Assembly: GCA_934662505.1 (NCBI GenBank)
Contig: CAKUKE010000003.1
Location: 1 to 64,000, forward strand
Reading direction: 5' to 3'
DNA length: 64,000 nucleotides
Source: an uncultured Clostridia bacterium
GTDB lineage: Bacteria; Bacillota; Clostridia; Christensenellales; Aristaeellaceae
Part shown: one piece after another, positions 7,438-15,808 of the stretch
How positions within the stretch are numbered: position 1 is the first letter of the stretch
Layout of the letters: each line of letters begins with the position of its first letter
Position numbers and translations under genes: made by a program
Notes under the pieces: generated by a model
The model's input: only the letters and a program-made list of their open reading frames with translations
Told to the model about the DNA's origin: nothing
Databases searched by the model: none

Positions 7438-8292
7438 ATGAATCATCCGTCGCAAGAGCCGGACAAGCGCCGGCTGTTCCGCATCGGCGAGGTCGCCGCC
7501 ATGTTTCATGTGAGCGTGGGCACCCTGCGGCATTATGAAAAAGAGGGGCTTCTTGCCCCTGCCTATACGGATCCCCGATCCGGGTACCGTTACTACGGTG
7601 CACGGGAATTTGAAACGCTCAACACCATCCGTTACCTGCGCTGTCTGGATATGCCGCTGGAGGCGATCGCCGATTTTCTGCAAAACCGTGACCCCGCCGT
7701 CATGGAGGAAAAGCTGCGGCAGCAAAAGGCCTGCCTCGCCCAAAAACGGCGGGCGCTGGATATCATGGCGCGCAAGATCGATCACCGTCTGTCGGCTCTG
7801 TCCGGCGCGCGGCTTGCGCCGCCGGGCGAGATCCGTCTGACTGTCGCCCCGCCCTGCCGCATCGTCCAGCTGCAGGCCAATCTGCAGCCCCGCACCTACG
7901 TGGATCTGGAATGGGTCATCCGCCGGCTGGAAAAAGATCAGCCGGAACCCCTTTCCTTTCTGGGCAAGGTGGGAGTGGGCATCACCGCCGCGCACCTGAC
8001 GCAGGGCGTTTTTGACCGCTACGACCTGGCCTTTCTTCTGCTGGACAAAGAAGACCGCTATCAGGGGACGGTCGACCGTCTGCCGCAGACGCCCTGCGTC
8101 ACCCTCCGTTTCCGCGGCAGTCACCCCAGCGCGCCGCCCTATTACGCCCGGCTGCTTGCCTATATCGCCGCGCACCGCATGACGGTGAACGGTTTTTCCA
8201 GAGAAATCACCCTGATCGACGACGGCCTGAGCCGGGACGAAAGTCAGTTCGTCACCGAGATCTCCATTCCCGTCCGCCTGCCCGCCCGGTAA
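7438..8292 (+). CDS. MerR-family transcriptional regulator with effector-binding C-terminus
   Basis: A 284-residue regulator. The MerR winged HTH begins at LFRIGEVAAMFHVSVGTLRHYEKEGLL (13-39), with the recognition YTDPRSGYRYY wing. A coiled-coil dimer helix (about 85-120, KLRQQKACLAQKRRALDIM) leads into a C-terminal domain of about 155 residues resembling the GyrI-like/BmrR ligand-binding domain that senses bulky organic molecules. No cysteines suit metal sensing, so a drug-type or small-molecule activator is likely. No transporter lies downstream; the target genes are elsewhere or only its own promoter. Confidence 0.85.
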   Translation: MNHPSQEPDKRRLFRIGEVAAMFHVSVGTLRHYEKEGLLAPAYTDPRSGYRYYGAREFETLNTIRYLRCLDMPLEAIADFLQNRDPAVMEEKLRQQKACLAQKRRALDIMARKIDHRLSALSGARLAPPGEIRLTVAPPCRIVQLQANLQPRTYVDLEWVIRRLEKDQPEPLSFLGKVGVGITAAHLTQGVFDRYDLAFLLLDKEDRYQGTVDRLPQTPCVTLRFRGSHPSAPPYYARLLAYIAAHRMTVNGFSREITLIDDGLSRDESQFVTEISIPVRLPAR

Positions 8293-8587
8293 GCCCCGTT
8301 TCCGGCAGGGAAACCCGCACCGTCCGGCGCGTCACACCCGACGCCACTGTGCACACGGCGGTCATTTCCCGACGGGTCGGCTCCTGCTTCAGCATAACGG
8401 CCTGATAGACCAGCATCCCCATACCGCAAAACCATGGCATGGGCGGTGCTGGTCATTTTATTGCGGACGGTAACCAGCGCCACGCCGCCCGGTTCCTTTT
8501 TCATCCGCTCCCCGTCTTCTTTTTGATTATACCGGTTCCCCCTCCTTTGTCGGCGTCCCGATTTGTATCGTCATCCTTTTCCGTACA
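8293..8587. other. Intergenic region bordering a prophage remnant
   Basis: No supported gene. A minus-strand reading from an ATG at 8504 begins like a small protein and could continue in another frame from 8440, which might be a frameshifted relic, but I recognise neither part. The right edge (about 8585) is where phage minor-head homology begins abruptly. Confidence 0.35.
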
Positions 8588-9214
8588 CCCGCAGGTCAGG
8601 CGGAGTATCAGGCGCGGCGGGTGGCGCAGACGGAGCGGAACAGGGTGCAGTCGCAGGCGCGGGCGGATGCGCTGCATGAGGCGGCGCAGGCCGGCGTGAT
8701 CGTGACGAAAAAATGGTCGGCGCGGATGCGGAATACCCGTGACAGCCATGCGGCGCTGAACGGTGTGGAGATACCCGAAAATGAGAAATTCCGCACCATA
8801 TGGGGCAATGAACTGCGGTACCCCGGCGACCCGGAAGCGCCTGCGGCGGAGGTCATCAATTGCCATTGCGTGCTCATCCCGGATGTGAAATTGCCGCCGG
8901 AAAACAGCGCCGTTCGATTGAAAAAAGAGGCGGAAAGTGGTATAATAAAGGAGCTGAATGATAAGGAAGCCGCAGCGGAAAAGGATTTACAAAGGCAAAG
9001 AACCTCATCCATCCGAAAGGCTATTGTATCATTCGAGAAACGTATTGCGGAGCATGAAAACAAAATCGCTTTTCCTGCGCAATACGACGCTAAATGGAAT
9101 GGGGCAACCGAAAACTATCGGAACGGGATGTTGAGACATTGGAAAAAGGAAATTGACACGTTCCAAAAATCCATAGCGAGGCGCGAAGCCGAATTAAAAA
9201 GGAGGGGTGAATAA
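8588..9214 (+). pseudogene. Phage minor head protein (Mu gpF/SPP1 gp7-like), 5'-truncated
   Basis: The frame encodes the C-terminal part of a phage minor capsid protein of the SPP1 gp7/Mu F family, which sits on the portal during head assembly. The visible family region is RVAQTERNRVQSQARADALHEAA, then KWSARMRNTRDSHAALNG and the end signature AAEVINCHCVLIPDV. Normal proteins carry 150-250 more N-terminal residues; here homology starts at about 8588 with no proper start codon (a GTG at 8621 is internal to the domain). About 100 charged residues follow the domain and end by overlapping the next ATG by one base. The remnant is likely non-functional. Confidence 0.7.
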
Positions 9215-9435
9215 TGGACGATGTATTGAAGGCAACTGTCGCCAGACTGATTGAAAATGCAGATGAGGCGCTCGACGATTCAAAGACCCATTCGGGCGAG
9301 GAATACTACGAGGCGCGAAAGGCTGCTTATTATGAGGTTCTTGACACAATCAAGAATGACATCATTATGGGTGACCTTGACCCTGCGGATTTTGGCTTGG
9401 GCATGGATTTGGAAAAACGCTATCTGCAAAGCTGA
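9214..9435 (+). CDS. Small acidic phage-associated protein
   Basis: A 73-residue helical acidic protein starting at an ATG that overlaps the stop of the minor-head relic (TAATG) and preceded by GGAGGGGTG. I do not recognise the family. The tight coupling and the position between head genes argue that it belongs to the phage morphogenesis module. Confidence 0.5.
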   Translation: MDDVLKATVARLIENADEALDDSKTHSGEEYYEARKAAYYEVLDTIKNDIIMGDLDPADFGLGMDLEKRYLQS

Positions 9436-9481
9436 TGGGGCAAACGGCAAAAGGATAGCAGGGACAAAGGGGGGCGGAAAT

Positions 9482-9571
9482 ATGTATGAACTGGCGCATG
9501 TAGCGAACACTATGGGGACGCAGATCGCGGCGCAAGTCATTGCGAACGAGATAGAAAAGCTGGGGAAATAA
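9482..9571 (+). CDS. Very small phage-region ORF (29 aa)
   Basis: ATG at 9482 follows GGGGGGCGG at an ordinary distance and gives a 29-residue amphipathic helix (MYELAHVANTMGTQIAAQVI and a short tail). A terminator-like hairpin starts at its stop codon. No family is recognised; it may be a genuine micro-ORF of the phage module. Confidence 0.35.
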   Translation: MYELAHVANTMGTQIAAQVIANEIEKLGK

Positions 9572-9599
9572 CCGCTTTGCCGTATGGCAGGGCGGTTTT
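9571..9599 (+). terminator. Hairpin within the prophage relic
   Basis: ACCGCTTTGCC-GTAT-GGCAGGGCGGT followed by TTT. It could terminate the small ORFs before it. Confidence 0.5.
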
Positions 9600-9624
9600 C
9601 TTATGCCCGGAAGGAGGGGGAAAT

Positions 9625-10143
9625 ATGAGCGTAAAGGTGACGTTCAACGACAACAGCGCACAGGTCTTGTCCCAGCTGGACGCGAATAAAAAGGCGGCGC
9701 TGCTGGCGATGGGCGTAAAGGCGGTGGGGCTGATCGTGGAGCAGATGGAGACGGGGTATCACACGCCGCATAAGAACAGAAAAAGCTTTGTGCAGAAGGT
9801 ACGCTCCGGGGAGAAGAAATACATCAATGTATTCGGGCAGAAGCTGAAGAATGATAATTATTACATGGACAGCGACGGGACGCACACGGCGATCAGGGAC
9901 ACGGGCGAATTGATGCGGGACGTGAGCTACGAGGTGGAGCGCAGCGGCAAAGACACGGTGGATGTGGGCAACAGCCTTGAGTACGGCATTTTCATCCATG
10001 AGGGCACGAGCCGCCTTGAAAGCAGGCCGTACATCCGGGACGCGCTGAATAATGGTGCGGACGCGCTGGAGAAGGTGACGGCGGGATTTTTCCCCGCCCG
10101 TTGTATCTTTTCCAACCGTTATTTTTTTGCCGGCACGGTCTGA
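9625..10143 (+). CDS. HK97-gp10-like phage head-tail/tail completion protein with replaced C-terminus
   Basis: A 172-residue protein starting at the ATG with GGAAGGAGGGGG upstream. The body (MSVKVTFNDNSAQVLSQLD, then YHTPHKNRKSF, IRDTGELMRDVSYE, LEYGIFIHEGTSRLESRPYI) matches the HK97 gp10 family of head-tail closure or tail-component proteins. The family normally ends shortly after an amphipathic DALENN..LE helix. Here the frame runs on into AGFFPARCIFSNRYFF, which is unlike the family, so the right end of the phage fragment probably lies near 10085 and the last 18 residues are host DNA read through. Structural genes before and after are missing. Confidence 0.7.
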   Translation: MSVKVTFNDNSAQVLSQLDANKKAALLAMGVKAVGLIVEQMETGYHTPHKNRKSFVQKVRSGEKKYINVFGQKLKNDNYYMDSDGTHTAIRDTGELMRDVSYEVERSGKDTVDVGNSLEYGIFIHEGTSRLESRPYIRDALNNGADALEKVTAGFFPARCIFSNRYFFAGTV

Positions 10144-10147
10144 TAAA

Positions 10148-10176
10148 TTGCGTTTTATCCAGAAACGTGGTAAAAT
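10148..10176 (+). promoter_or_regulatory. Promoter of the DUF4127 gene
   Basis: TTGCGT (10148-10153), 17-base spacer, TAAAAT (10171-10176). Confidence 0.6.
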
Positions 10177-10209
10177 ATGTATATTGAACATTTACAGGAG
10201 GTTTCCGCC

Positions 10210-11763
10210 ATGAACCGTGCCAAAGTGCTTTACCTGCCGCTGGATGACCGCGCCTGCAACTGGCGTGTGCCCGGCATGCTGGCCGACATAACGCAACAGC
10301 TGGAGGTCGTCGCCCCGCCCGCCGAACTGCTCAACAAAATGAAAATTCCCGCCGACGTGGACAAGCTGTGGGCGTGGGTATTTGAACAGGCCGTCCAATG
10401 CCGCTATATGGTCGCGTCCGTAGACATGCTGGTATACGGCAGCATTTTGGCTTCCCGGCTGCACCACAAAACGACGGCGGAGTGCGACCGTCTGCTTGAA
10501 AACTTCGTCAGGCTGCGCACCCTGCACCCGCAGCTGAAAATTCACGCCTTCAACCTGGTTGCACGGGTGGCCGCCTACAACAGCAGCACCGAGGATCCGG
10601 ACTACTGGGAGACCCACGGCTGGGATATCTGGCGCCACGCTTTCCTGACGGACAAGTGCCAGCGCGGCCACGCCTCGGATGAAGAAAAAGCGGAGCTGGA
10701 AAAGCTGCAGAACAGCATCCCCGCCGAATACCTTGCCGACTTTCTGGCGCGCCGCAAGGTGGATCGCTATGTCAACCTGCGCACGCTGGATCTGGTGGAA
10801 AGCGGCGTGTTTGACGATCTGGTCATTCCCAAGGACGACACCGCAGAATACGGCTATGCCGCCATGGATCAGCAGGCCATCGCCGAAAAGGTGTATGAAA
10901 AGAAGCTGATGGACAAGGTGATGGTCTATCCCGGCGCGGATGAAGTGGGCAGCGTGCTTCTCAGCCGGGTGCTCACCGAGGAAACGGGCATGCACCCCCG
11001 GGTGTACGTGCGCTATTCCTCTCTGGAAGCCCCCTTTGTGGTGCCCTCCTATGAAGACCGCCCGCTGCACGAATCCATCCGCGCGCAGCTGACCTCCGCC
11101 GGCTGCATTCTGGTGGATACCCCCGCCGAAAGCGACATGATGCTGGCCGTGCACCTGCAGGGCGGCAAAACCACCGAGGCCGCCTTCCAGGCGCACAAGC
11201 AGGTGACCTACCACAGCCGCGGCTGCCCCCACGAATTTTTCCGCTACATCCGCTACTACAAGGAAACCTACCATGGTACCGTGGCGCTGGCGGACGTCTG
11301 CTTCAGCAACGGCGCGGACATGGAAATGATGGAGCACTGCCTGCGCAGCGGTACGCTGGACTGCGTGGACGCCTACGGCGGCTGGAACACCGCCATGAAC
11401 ACCACGGGCATGGTCATCGCCCACGGCGTCATGCACACCTATCTTCTGCGCCATCCCAGCGCGGCGGGACTTTTGGATTCCCAGCGCTTCCTCGCCCGCA
11501 AACTGGTGGAGGACTGGATCTATCAGGCGCGGATGTACGCCGACGCCTGCGCCCACCCCGAGGACTACTACACCCATCCTTTCGACGCCTACAAGCTGGG
11601 CGAGAATGAGGAACCGGTGCGCCGCATCATTCTGCAGAAAATCGAGGAAGGTATCCGCGACGTGCTGGGCGAAGACTTCCGCGGCCACCAGATTCTGGTG
11701 CGCAACTTCCGTTTCCCCTGGGGACGGCTGTTTGACGTGGATTTCGACATCGAACTGCAATAA
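10210..11763 (+). CDS. DUF4127 family protein
   Basis: A 517-residue protein of the DUF4127 family. Its N-terminal hallmark is YLPLDDRACNW (the family consensus is PLDDRPCN). Further conserved-looking blocks are VASVDMLVYGSILASRLHH, VYPGADEVGSVLLSR, FVVPSYEDRPL and DAYGGWNTAMNTTGMVIAHG. The family is found mainly in Firmicutes and Thermotogae and has no proved activity; the acidic PLDDR and PGADEV motifs suggest a metal- or nucleotide-dependent enzyme. The ATG at 10210 is chosen because ACAGGAGG precedes it; an in-frame upstream start at 10177 lies inside the promoter. It is monocistronic with a strong terminator. Confidence 0.88.
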   Translation: MNRAKVLYLPLDDRACNWRVPGMLADITQQLEVVAPPAELLNKMKIPADVDKLWAWVFEQAVQCRYMVASVDMLVYGSILASRLHHKTTAECDRLLENFVRLRTLHPQLKIHAFNLVARVAAYNSSTEDPDYWETHGWDIWRHAFLTDKCQRGHASDEEKAELEKLQNSIPAEYLADFLARRKVDRYVNLRTLDLVESGVFDDLVIPKDDTAEYGYAAMDQQAIAEKVYEKKLMDKVMVYPGADEVGSVLLSRVLTEETGMHPRVYVRYSSLEAPFVVPSYEDRPLHESIRAQLTSAGCILVDTPAESDMMLAVHLQGGKTTEAAFQAHKQVTYHSRGCPHEFFRYIRYYKETYHGTVALADVCFSNGADMEMMEHCLRSGTLDCVDAYGGWNTAMNTTGMVIAHGVMHTYLLRHPSAAGLLDSQRFLARKLVEDWIYQARMYADACAHPEDYYTHPFDAYKLGENEEPVRRIILQKIEEGIRDVLGEDFRGHQILVRNFRFPWGRLFDVDFDIELQ

Positions 11764-11774
11764 TACTCTTTTCA

Positions 11775-11813
11775 GAACCGGCGGCAGCGCTTCTGCTCCG
11801 CCGGTTCTTTTTT
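11775..11813 (+). terminator. Terminator of the DUF4127 gene
   Basis: GAACCGGCGG (11775-11784) pairs with CCGCCGGTTC, followed by a run of seven T. Confidence 0.9.
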
Positions 11814-11868
11814 TCGGTATGAAACCGCGCTCTCCCGGCCATGCTGAACAGGACGGGAGGCGAAGCGT

Positions 11869-12114
11869 TTGACGGATATCGGAACCCTCATCGGCCAGCG
11901 CATACTGTCCCTGTGCCGCGCCGAGGGCATCAGCCTGAACAAGCTGGGCATGATCTGCCGCATCACCCAGTCCACACTGAACAACATCGTCCATGGCGGC
12001 AGTAAAAACCCGACGGTGCAGACCGTGGCGCGCATTTGCCGGGGGCTCGGCATCGACCTGAAGACCTTTTTCGACGATCCTTCCTTTGATCAGCCCGTGC
12101 GCCGCCGGCAATAG
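11869..12114 (+). CDS. XRE-family (Cro/CI-type) HTH regulator
   Basis: An 81-residue single-domain DNA-binding protein. The Cro/CI HTH is GISLNKLGMICRITQSTLNNIVHGG (about 21-45), followed by PTVQTVARICRGLGIDLKTFFDD, the usual helix 4-5 end. The start is a TTG at 11869 behind GGGAGG; no ATG gives a full domain. There is no ligand domain. Short regulators like this are widespread in Clostridia; its targets are unknown. Confidence 0.85.
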   Translation: MTDIGTLIGQRILSLCRAEGISLNKLGMICRITQSTLNNIVHGGSKNPTVQTVARICRGLGIDLKTFFDDPSFDQPVRRRQ

Positions 12115-12269
12115 GGTTTCCACCCATTCGCGCAGCATCAGAAATCACCCCGCACACAGCTGCTCAAAAGCGTTTACCCTGCGGAACGCCGTTTTTCTGC
12201 AAATCCGCAAAAAGGCACCGGGAATATCCCGCCCTTTCTCGGCGGCCTGCGCGCCGCTGAGGACAAATC

Positions 12270-12295
12270 AAAAAGAAGGGCTGGTCGCCCTTCTC
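12270..12295 (-). terminator. Terminator downstream of ilvE
   Basis: Reading minus, GAAGGGC-GACCA-GCCCTTC followed by TTTTTG. A further hairpin without a T-run (AACCGTCCC...GGGACGGTT, 12331-12352) lies between it and ilvE. Confidence 0.7.
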
Positions 12296-12366
12296 ATGTA
12301 CAGGCTTGTCTGCATTTTTTCAGCAAACTGAACCGTCCCCCACGGGACGGTTCCGTTTATCTGCGC

Positions 12367-13431
12367 TTACTGCAGCGGATAGACCCATCCGTAGGGATCC
12401 GGCAGCCGCCCCCACTGAATGCCGGTGAGGGTATCATAAAGCCGCTGCGCCGTCTCGCCGATGGTACGGTTATGAATCACGTACGGCTTTCCCTTGTACG
12501 CGATTTCCCCGATGGGCGATATGACCGCCGCAGTGCCCGTGCACCACGCTTCCTCCAGCCGGCCTTCCTCCGCCGCCCGGACGACTTCCTCAATGCTGAC
12601 CTGCCTCTCCTCTACCGGCACGTTCCAGCTTCTGAGGAGCGCCAGGGCAGATTTGCGGGTAATGCCGTCCAGAATGGAACCGTTCAGTTTGGGCGTGACC
12701 ACCGTGCCGCCGATCTTGAACATGACGTTCATGGCGCCACCCTCTTCGATATACTTGTGCTCCAGTGCGTCCAGCCACAGCGCCTGCGCGTAGCCCTCCG
12801 CAGCCGCCTTTTCCCCGGCACGGTTGGCCGCGCCGTAGTTGCCACCGCATTTGGCCTCGCCCGTGCCGCCCCGGACGGCGCGCACGTCCTCCGTTTCCAC
12901 CATCAGTCCCACCGGCTTGAGCCCGTCCGCAAAATAATTGCCTACCGGCGAAAGGATCACCACAAACATGGCTTCCTTCACCCCGTGCACCGACAGGGTT
13001 GGCCCTGCCGCAAACAGAAACGGACGGATATAAAGCGCCGCGCCCGGCGTGGAGGGCACCCACCGCGCATCCAGCCGAACCAGCGCGCATATGGCGGACA
13101 GCGCGTCCTCCCCCGGCACCTGCGGCAGCCCCATGCGGGCGCAAGATCTGGCCAGACGCGCCATGTTGTCCATCGGTCTGAACAGCTGCACGCCGCCGTC
13201 TGCACGGCGGTAGGCCTTCAGACCCTCAAACACCTCGGCGCCGTAATGCAGCACCCCGGCGGCCGGTGAAAGGGAGATCGGCCCGTAGGGCACAATGCGC
13301 GCGTCATGCCAGCCCGTCCCTTCCGTATAATCCATCATGAACATGTGATCCGTAAAATACTGGCCGAAGCCCAGATGATCCGTCTCCGGCAGCATGCCCG
13401 GAACGGCTTTCTTTTCCACACGGATGTCCAT
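12367..13431 (-). CDS. ilvE: Branched-chain amino acid aminotransferase
   Basis: A 354-residue fold-IV PLP aminotransferase (class II BCAT) interconverting Val/Leu/Ile and their 2-oxo acids. Visible landmarks are HYGAEVFEGLKAYR near the start, EAKCGGNYGAANRAGEKA with the PLP-lysine region, ALWLDALEHKYIEEGGAMNVMF (Lys/Tyr/Glu at the PLP), LDGITRKSAL and CTGTAAVISPIGEI. The start at 13431 (MDIRVEKK) has AAAGGAGA in place. The longer frame to 13542 begins upstream of the predicted transcription start near 13492 and is excluded. It stands alone, apart from other ilv genes. Confidence 0.93.
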   Translation of the reverse strand: MDIRVEKKAVPGMLPETDHLGFGQYFTDHMFMMDYTEGTGWHDARIVPYGPISLSPAAGVLHYGAEVFEGLKAYRRADGGVQLFRPMDNMARLARSCARMGLPQVPGEDALSAICALVRLDARWVPSTPGAALYIRPFLFAAGPTLSVHGVKEAMFVVILSPVGNYFADGLKPVGLMVETEDVRAVRGGTGEAKCGGNYGAANRAGEKAAAEGYAQALWLDALEHKYIEEGGAMNVMFKIGGTVVTPKLNGSILDGITRKSALALLRSWNVPVEERQVSIEEVVRAAEEGRLEEAWCTGTAAVISPIGEIAYKGKPYVIHNRTIGETAQRLYDTLTGIQWGRLPDPYGWVYPLQ

Positions 13432-13498
13432 ACCCACCGGTCTCCTTTTCCCGTCCGCGGCCATGCACGGACGCCCTTCTCTTTCCATGAACAGAGCG

Positions 13499-13527
13499 AT
13501 TATAGCATTCCCCCATTGCTTCGTCAA
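13499..13527 (-). promoter_or_regulatory. Promoter of ilvE
   Basis: Minus-strand TTGACG (13522-13527), 17 bases, TATAAT (13499-13504). It rules out starts upstream of about 13492. Confidence 0.8.
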
Positions 13528-13666
13528 TACTTTCATCACCAAAAATGCAAAATAAAATCATTTATCTTTCATTTTCGCATAATTTCAACGTTATATACGC
13601 AATAATACGCAATTTATCAAATTGCATTATTCATTCTCGGGTAACTGTTCTTTTTCAGTCCGACGC

Positions 13667-13695
13667 TTGTCTTTCCCCGGAGATGGGGGTATAAT
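13667..13695 (+). promoter_or_regulatory. Promoter of the C69 dipeptidase gene
   Basis: TTGTCT (13667-13672), 17 bases, TATAAT (13690-13695), about 50 bases before the start codon. Confidence 0.75.
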
Positions 13696-13748
13696 CCCTT
13701 CGTACCCATGAAAAGCAGTTCAGGCAAACTGCAAAAGGAGGCGTCCCT

Positions 13749-15212
13749 ATGGCCTGCACCACGCTGTTGGTAGGAAAAAATGCAAGTTACGACGGTTCTA
13801 CTCTGATGGCTCGGAACGAAGATTCCGGCTCCGGGCATTTTTCGTCCAAAAAATGGATTGCCGTCACCCCGGAAATGCAGCCCCGGCATTATCGCAGCGT
13901 CATTTCCAAAGTCGAAATCGATCTGCCCGACGACCCCCTGCGTCACACCCTCATGCCCAACGCCCTGCCCGATGAAGGCGTATGGGGCGCAGCAGGCATC
14001 AACGAAGCCAATGTGGCCATGACAGCCACGGAAACCATCACCTCCAATCCCCGGGTGCTGGGTGCGGATCCTCTGGTGCCCGGCGGTATCGGCGAAGAGG
14101 ATCTGGTCTCCATTGTGCTGCCCTACATCCGCTCCGCCCGGGAAGGGGTGCTGCGTCTGGGCAGCCTGCTGGAACAGTACGGCACCTACGAAATGAACGG
14201 TATCGGTTTTCAGGACGTCAATGAGATCTGGTGGCTGGAAACCATCGGCGGTCACCATTGGATGGCCAAGCGGGTGCCGGACGACAGCTACGTGGTCATG
14301 CCCAATCAGCTGGGGATCGACGTGTTTGACTTTCAGGACGCTCTGTCCGAAGGGAAAAACCACCTGTGCTGCAGCGATCTGATGTCCTTTGTACGCGATC
14401 ACCATCTGGATCTGACCATGAAGACGGAGGAAGGGGCGCCCGCCGCCTTTGACGCCCGCGCTGCCTTCGGCAGTCACAGCGACTCCGACCACTGCTACAA
14501 CACGCCCCGGGCGTGGTATATGCTCCGCTGCCTCAACCCCAACACCTGCATATGGGACGGCGCGGACGCGGACTACGGTCCCGAGTCGGACGCGCTGCCC
14601 TGGAGCATGGTGCCGGAACACAGGATTACGGTGGAGGACGTCAAATACGTGCTGTCCGCCTATTATCAGGGGACGGACTACAACCCCTATTCCCGTCATG
14701 CGGATCCCGCCAAACGGGGCATGTACCGCCCCATCGGCATCAATCGGAACAATTTCCTTTCCGTCACCCAGCTGCGTCCGGGCATGCCCGAAGCGCTGAC
14801 AGGGGTGGAATGGGTCGCCATGGGCTCCAACGCCTTCAATGAGCTGGTACCCTTCTATACCTGCGTCAGAACGACCCCGGCCTATTTTGCTTCCACAGGC
14901 AAAACGGTATCCACCGACAGCTTTTACTGGGCGAACCGTCTCATCGGGGCGCTGGCAGACGCACACTTTCCTGCCTGCATCAGCCATGTGGAACGCTATC
15001 AGCTGCGCATGGCCGCGGAAGGATACCGTCTGCTTGCACAGTTTGACCGTGCCTTTGCCGTCGGTTCTCCGGCCGACCCCTGCGCTTTTCTGGCCGAATG
15101 CAACCAGCAGTTCTCCGACAAGGCCCGTGAATTGACGGACGACCTGCTGGATAAGGTGCTGTTTTCCGCCAGTTCCGAAATGAAGAACGGCTTTGCACGC
15201 TCCGACGCGTAA
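13749..15212 (+). CDS. C69-family dipeptidase (PepD-like Ntn hydrolase)
   Basis: A 487-residue peptidase family C69 protein. MACTTLLVGKNAS places Cys3 near the N-terminus; as an N-terminal nucleophile hydrolase it should self-process so that this Cys becomes the free catalytic amine/thiol. Other family features are the GSTLMARNEDS segment, WGAAGINEANVAMTATET, NEIWWLETIGGHHW, and TPRAWYMLRCLNPNT. There is no signal peptide, so it is cytoplasmic, cleaving dipeptides of broad specificity. GGAGG precedes the ATG. It is monocistronic, with its own promoter. Confidence 0.9.
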   Translation: MACTTLLVGKNASYDGSTLMARNEDSGSGHFSSKKWIAVTPEMQPRHYRSVISKVEIDLPDDPLRHTLMPNALPDEGVWGAAGINEANVAMTATETITSNPRVLGADPLVPGGIGEEDLVSIVLPYIRSAREGVLRLGSLLEQYGTYEMNGIGFQDVNEIWWLETIGGHHWMAKRVPDDSYVVMPNQLGIDVFDFQDALSEGKNHLCCSDLMSFVRDHHLDLTMKTEEGAPAAFDARAAFGSHSDSDHCYNTPRAWYMLRCLNPNTCIWDGADADYGPESDALPWSMVPEHRITVEDVKYVLSAYYQGTDYNPYSRHADPAKRGMYRPIGINRNNFLSVTQLRPGMPEALTGVEWVAMGSNAFNELVPFYTCVRTTPAYFASTGKTVSTDSFYWANRLIGALADAHFPACISHVERYQLRMAAEGYRLLAQFDRAFAVGSPADPCAFLAECNQQFSDKARELTDDLLDKVLFSASSEMKNGFARSDA

Positions 15213-15639
15213 GCCGCGCCGAACCGTTCTCCCCCATTCTTTGTCAGGCCGTTCGCCTTCCCGGCGGGCGGCCTGACCCGTTTGTATCTTCGGAACGCAG
15301 GACTCCTGAATGCAGGGAGCAGACACAGCTTTTCCTCCCACGGCGCCCCGATAGACCGTTCTTCGGCGTCTGCCCTCCAGATCGCCCGTGTCCCGCCCTG
15401 TCTTTGCAGCCAAAGGGGCGCGCACGTCCGATATGATGTTCCCGTTTTGATGGCGGTCATGAGCGCGGCAATTTCGCCAGAGGGGCGCATGCGATCCTGC
15501 ATGCTGTTCCATACGCCGCAGGACGGGCTGGCGCGCCTCTGCCTCCTTCAACAGTGCACGTTTTTCTCCCCTGCCGGTCTCCTTGTGTTCCTCCGGCTCG
15601 TCCGTTCCGAAAAAAACTCTATTTTTTTCAAAAAAGCCC
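15213..15639. other. Intergenic region
   Basis: GTCAGGCCG (15243-15251) pairs with CGGCCTGAC (15269-15277) and could end the dipeptidase transcript, although the T-run is weak. The rest, to the tRNA promoter, contains only open frames that look like chance reading in GC-rich DNA; I see nothing else. Confidence 0.4.
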
Positions 15640-15667
15640 TTGCTTTTTTTTGAGATTATGATATAAT
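15640..15667 (+). promoter_or_regulatory. Promoter of tRNA-Arg
   Basis: TTGCTT (15640-15645), 16-base T-rich spacer, TATAAT (15662-15667). Confidence 0.7.
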
Positions 15668-15693
15668 GATGAAGCTGTCCGAAAGGAAAGCAT

Positions 15694-15770
15694 GCGCCCT
15701 TAGCTCAGCTGGATAGAGTGTTTGACTACGAATCAAAAGGTCGTGAGTTCGAATCTCGCAGGGCGCGCCA
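15694..15770 (+). tRNA. tRNA-Arg (anticodon ACG)
   Basis: A complete cloverleaf. Acceptor GCGCCCT (15694-15700) pairs with AGGGCGC (15760-15766), then discriminator G and an encoded CCA. The D-arm is AGCTCAGCTGGATAGAGT and the anticodon stem-loop is TTTGA-CTACGAA-TCAAA with anticodon ACG (read as ICG after A34 deamination). The T-arm contains GTTCGAATC. It decodes CGU/CGC/CGA. Confidence 0.96.
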
Positions 15771-15771
15771 G

Positions 15772-15808
15772 AAATACCTGAAATGTATATTTCAGGTATT
15801 TTTTTGTT
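15772..15808 (+). terminator. Terminator of tRNA-Arg
   Basis: AAATACCTGAAA pairs with TTTCAGGTATT, followed by a long T-run. Confidence 0.9.

Noticed and set aside
8244..8504. Possible frameshifted small gene on the minus strand
   Set aside because: Two frames joined near 8435 would give a protein-like sequence, but I recognise no family and part overlaps the MerR gene's 3' end; support is too weak.
10075..10110. GGCGGGATTTTTCCCCGCC hairpin at the prophage junction
   Set aside because: Neither strand has a proper T-run directly after the stem, and it lies inside an open frame; not called a terminator.
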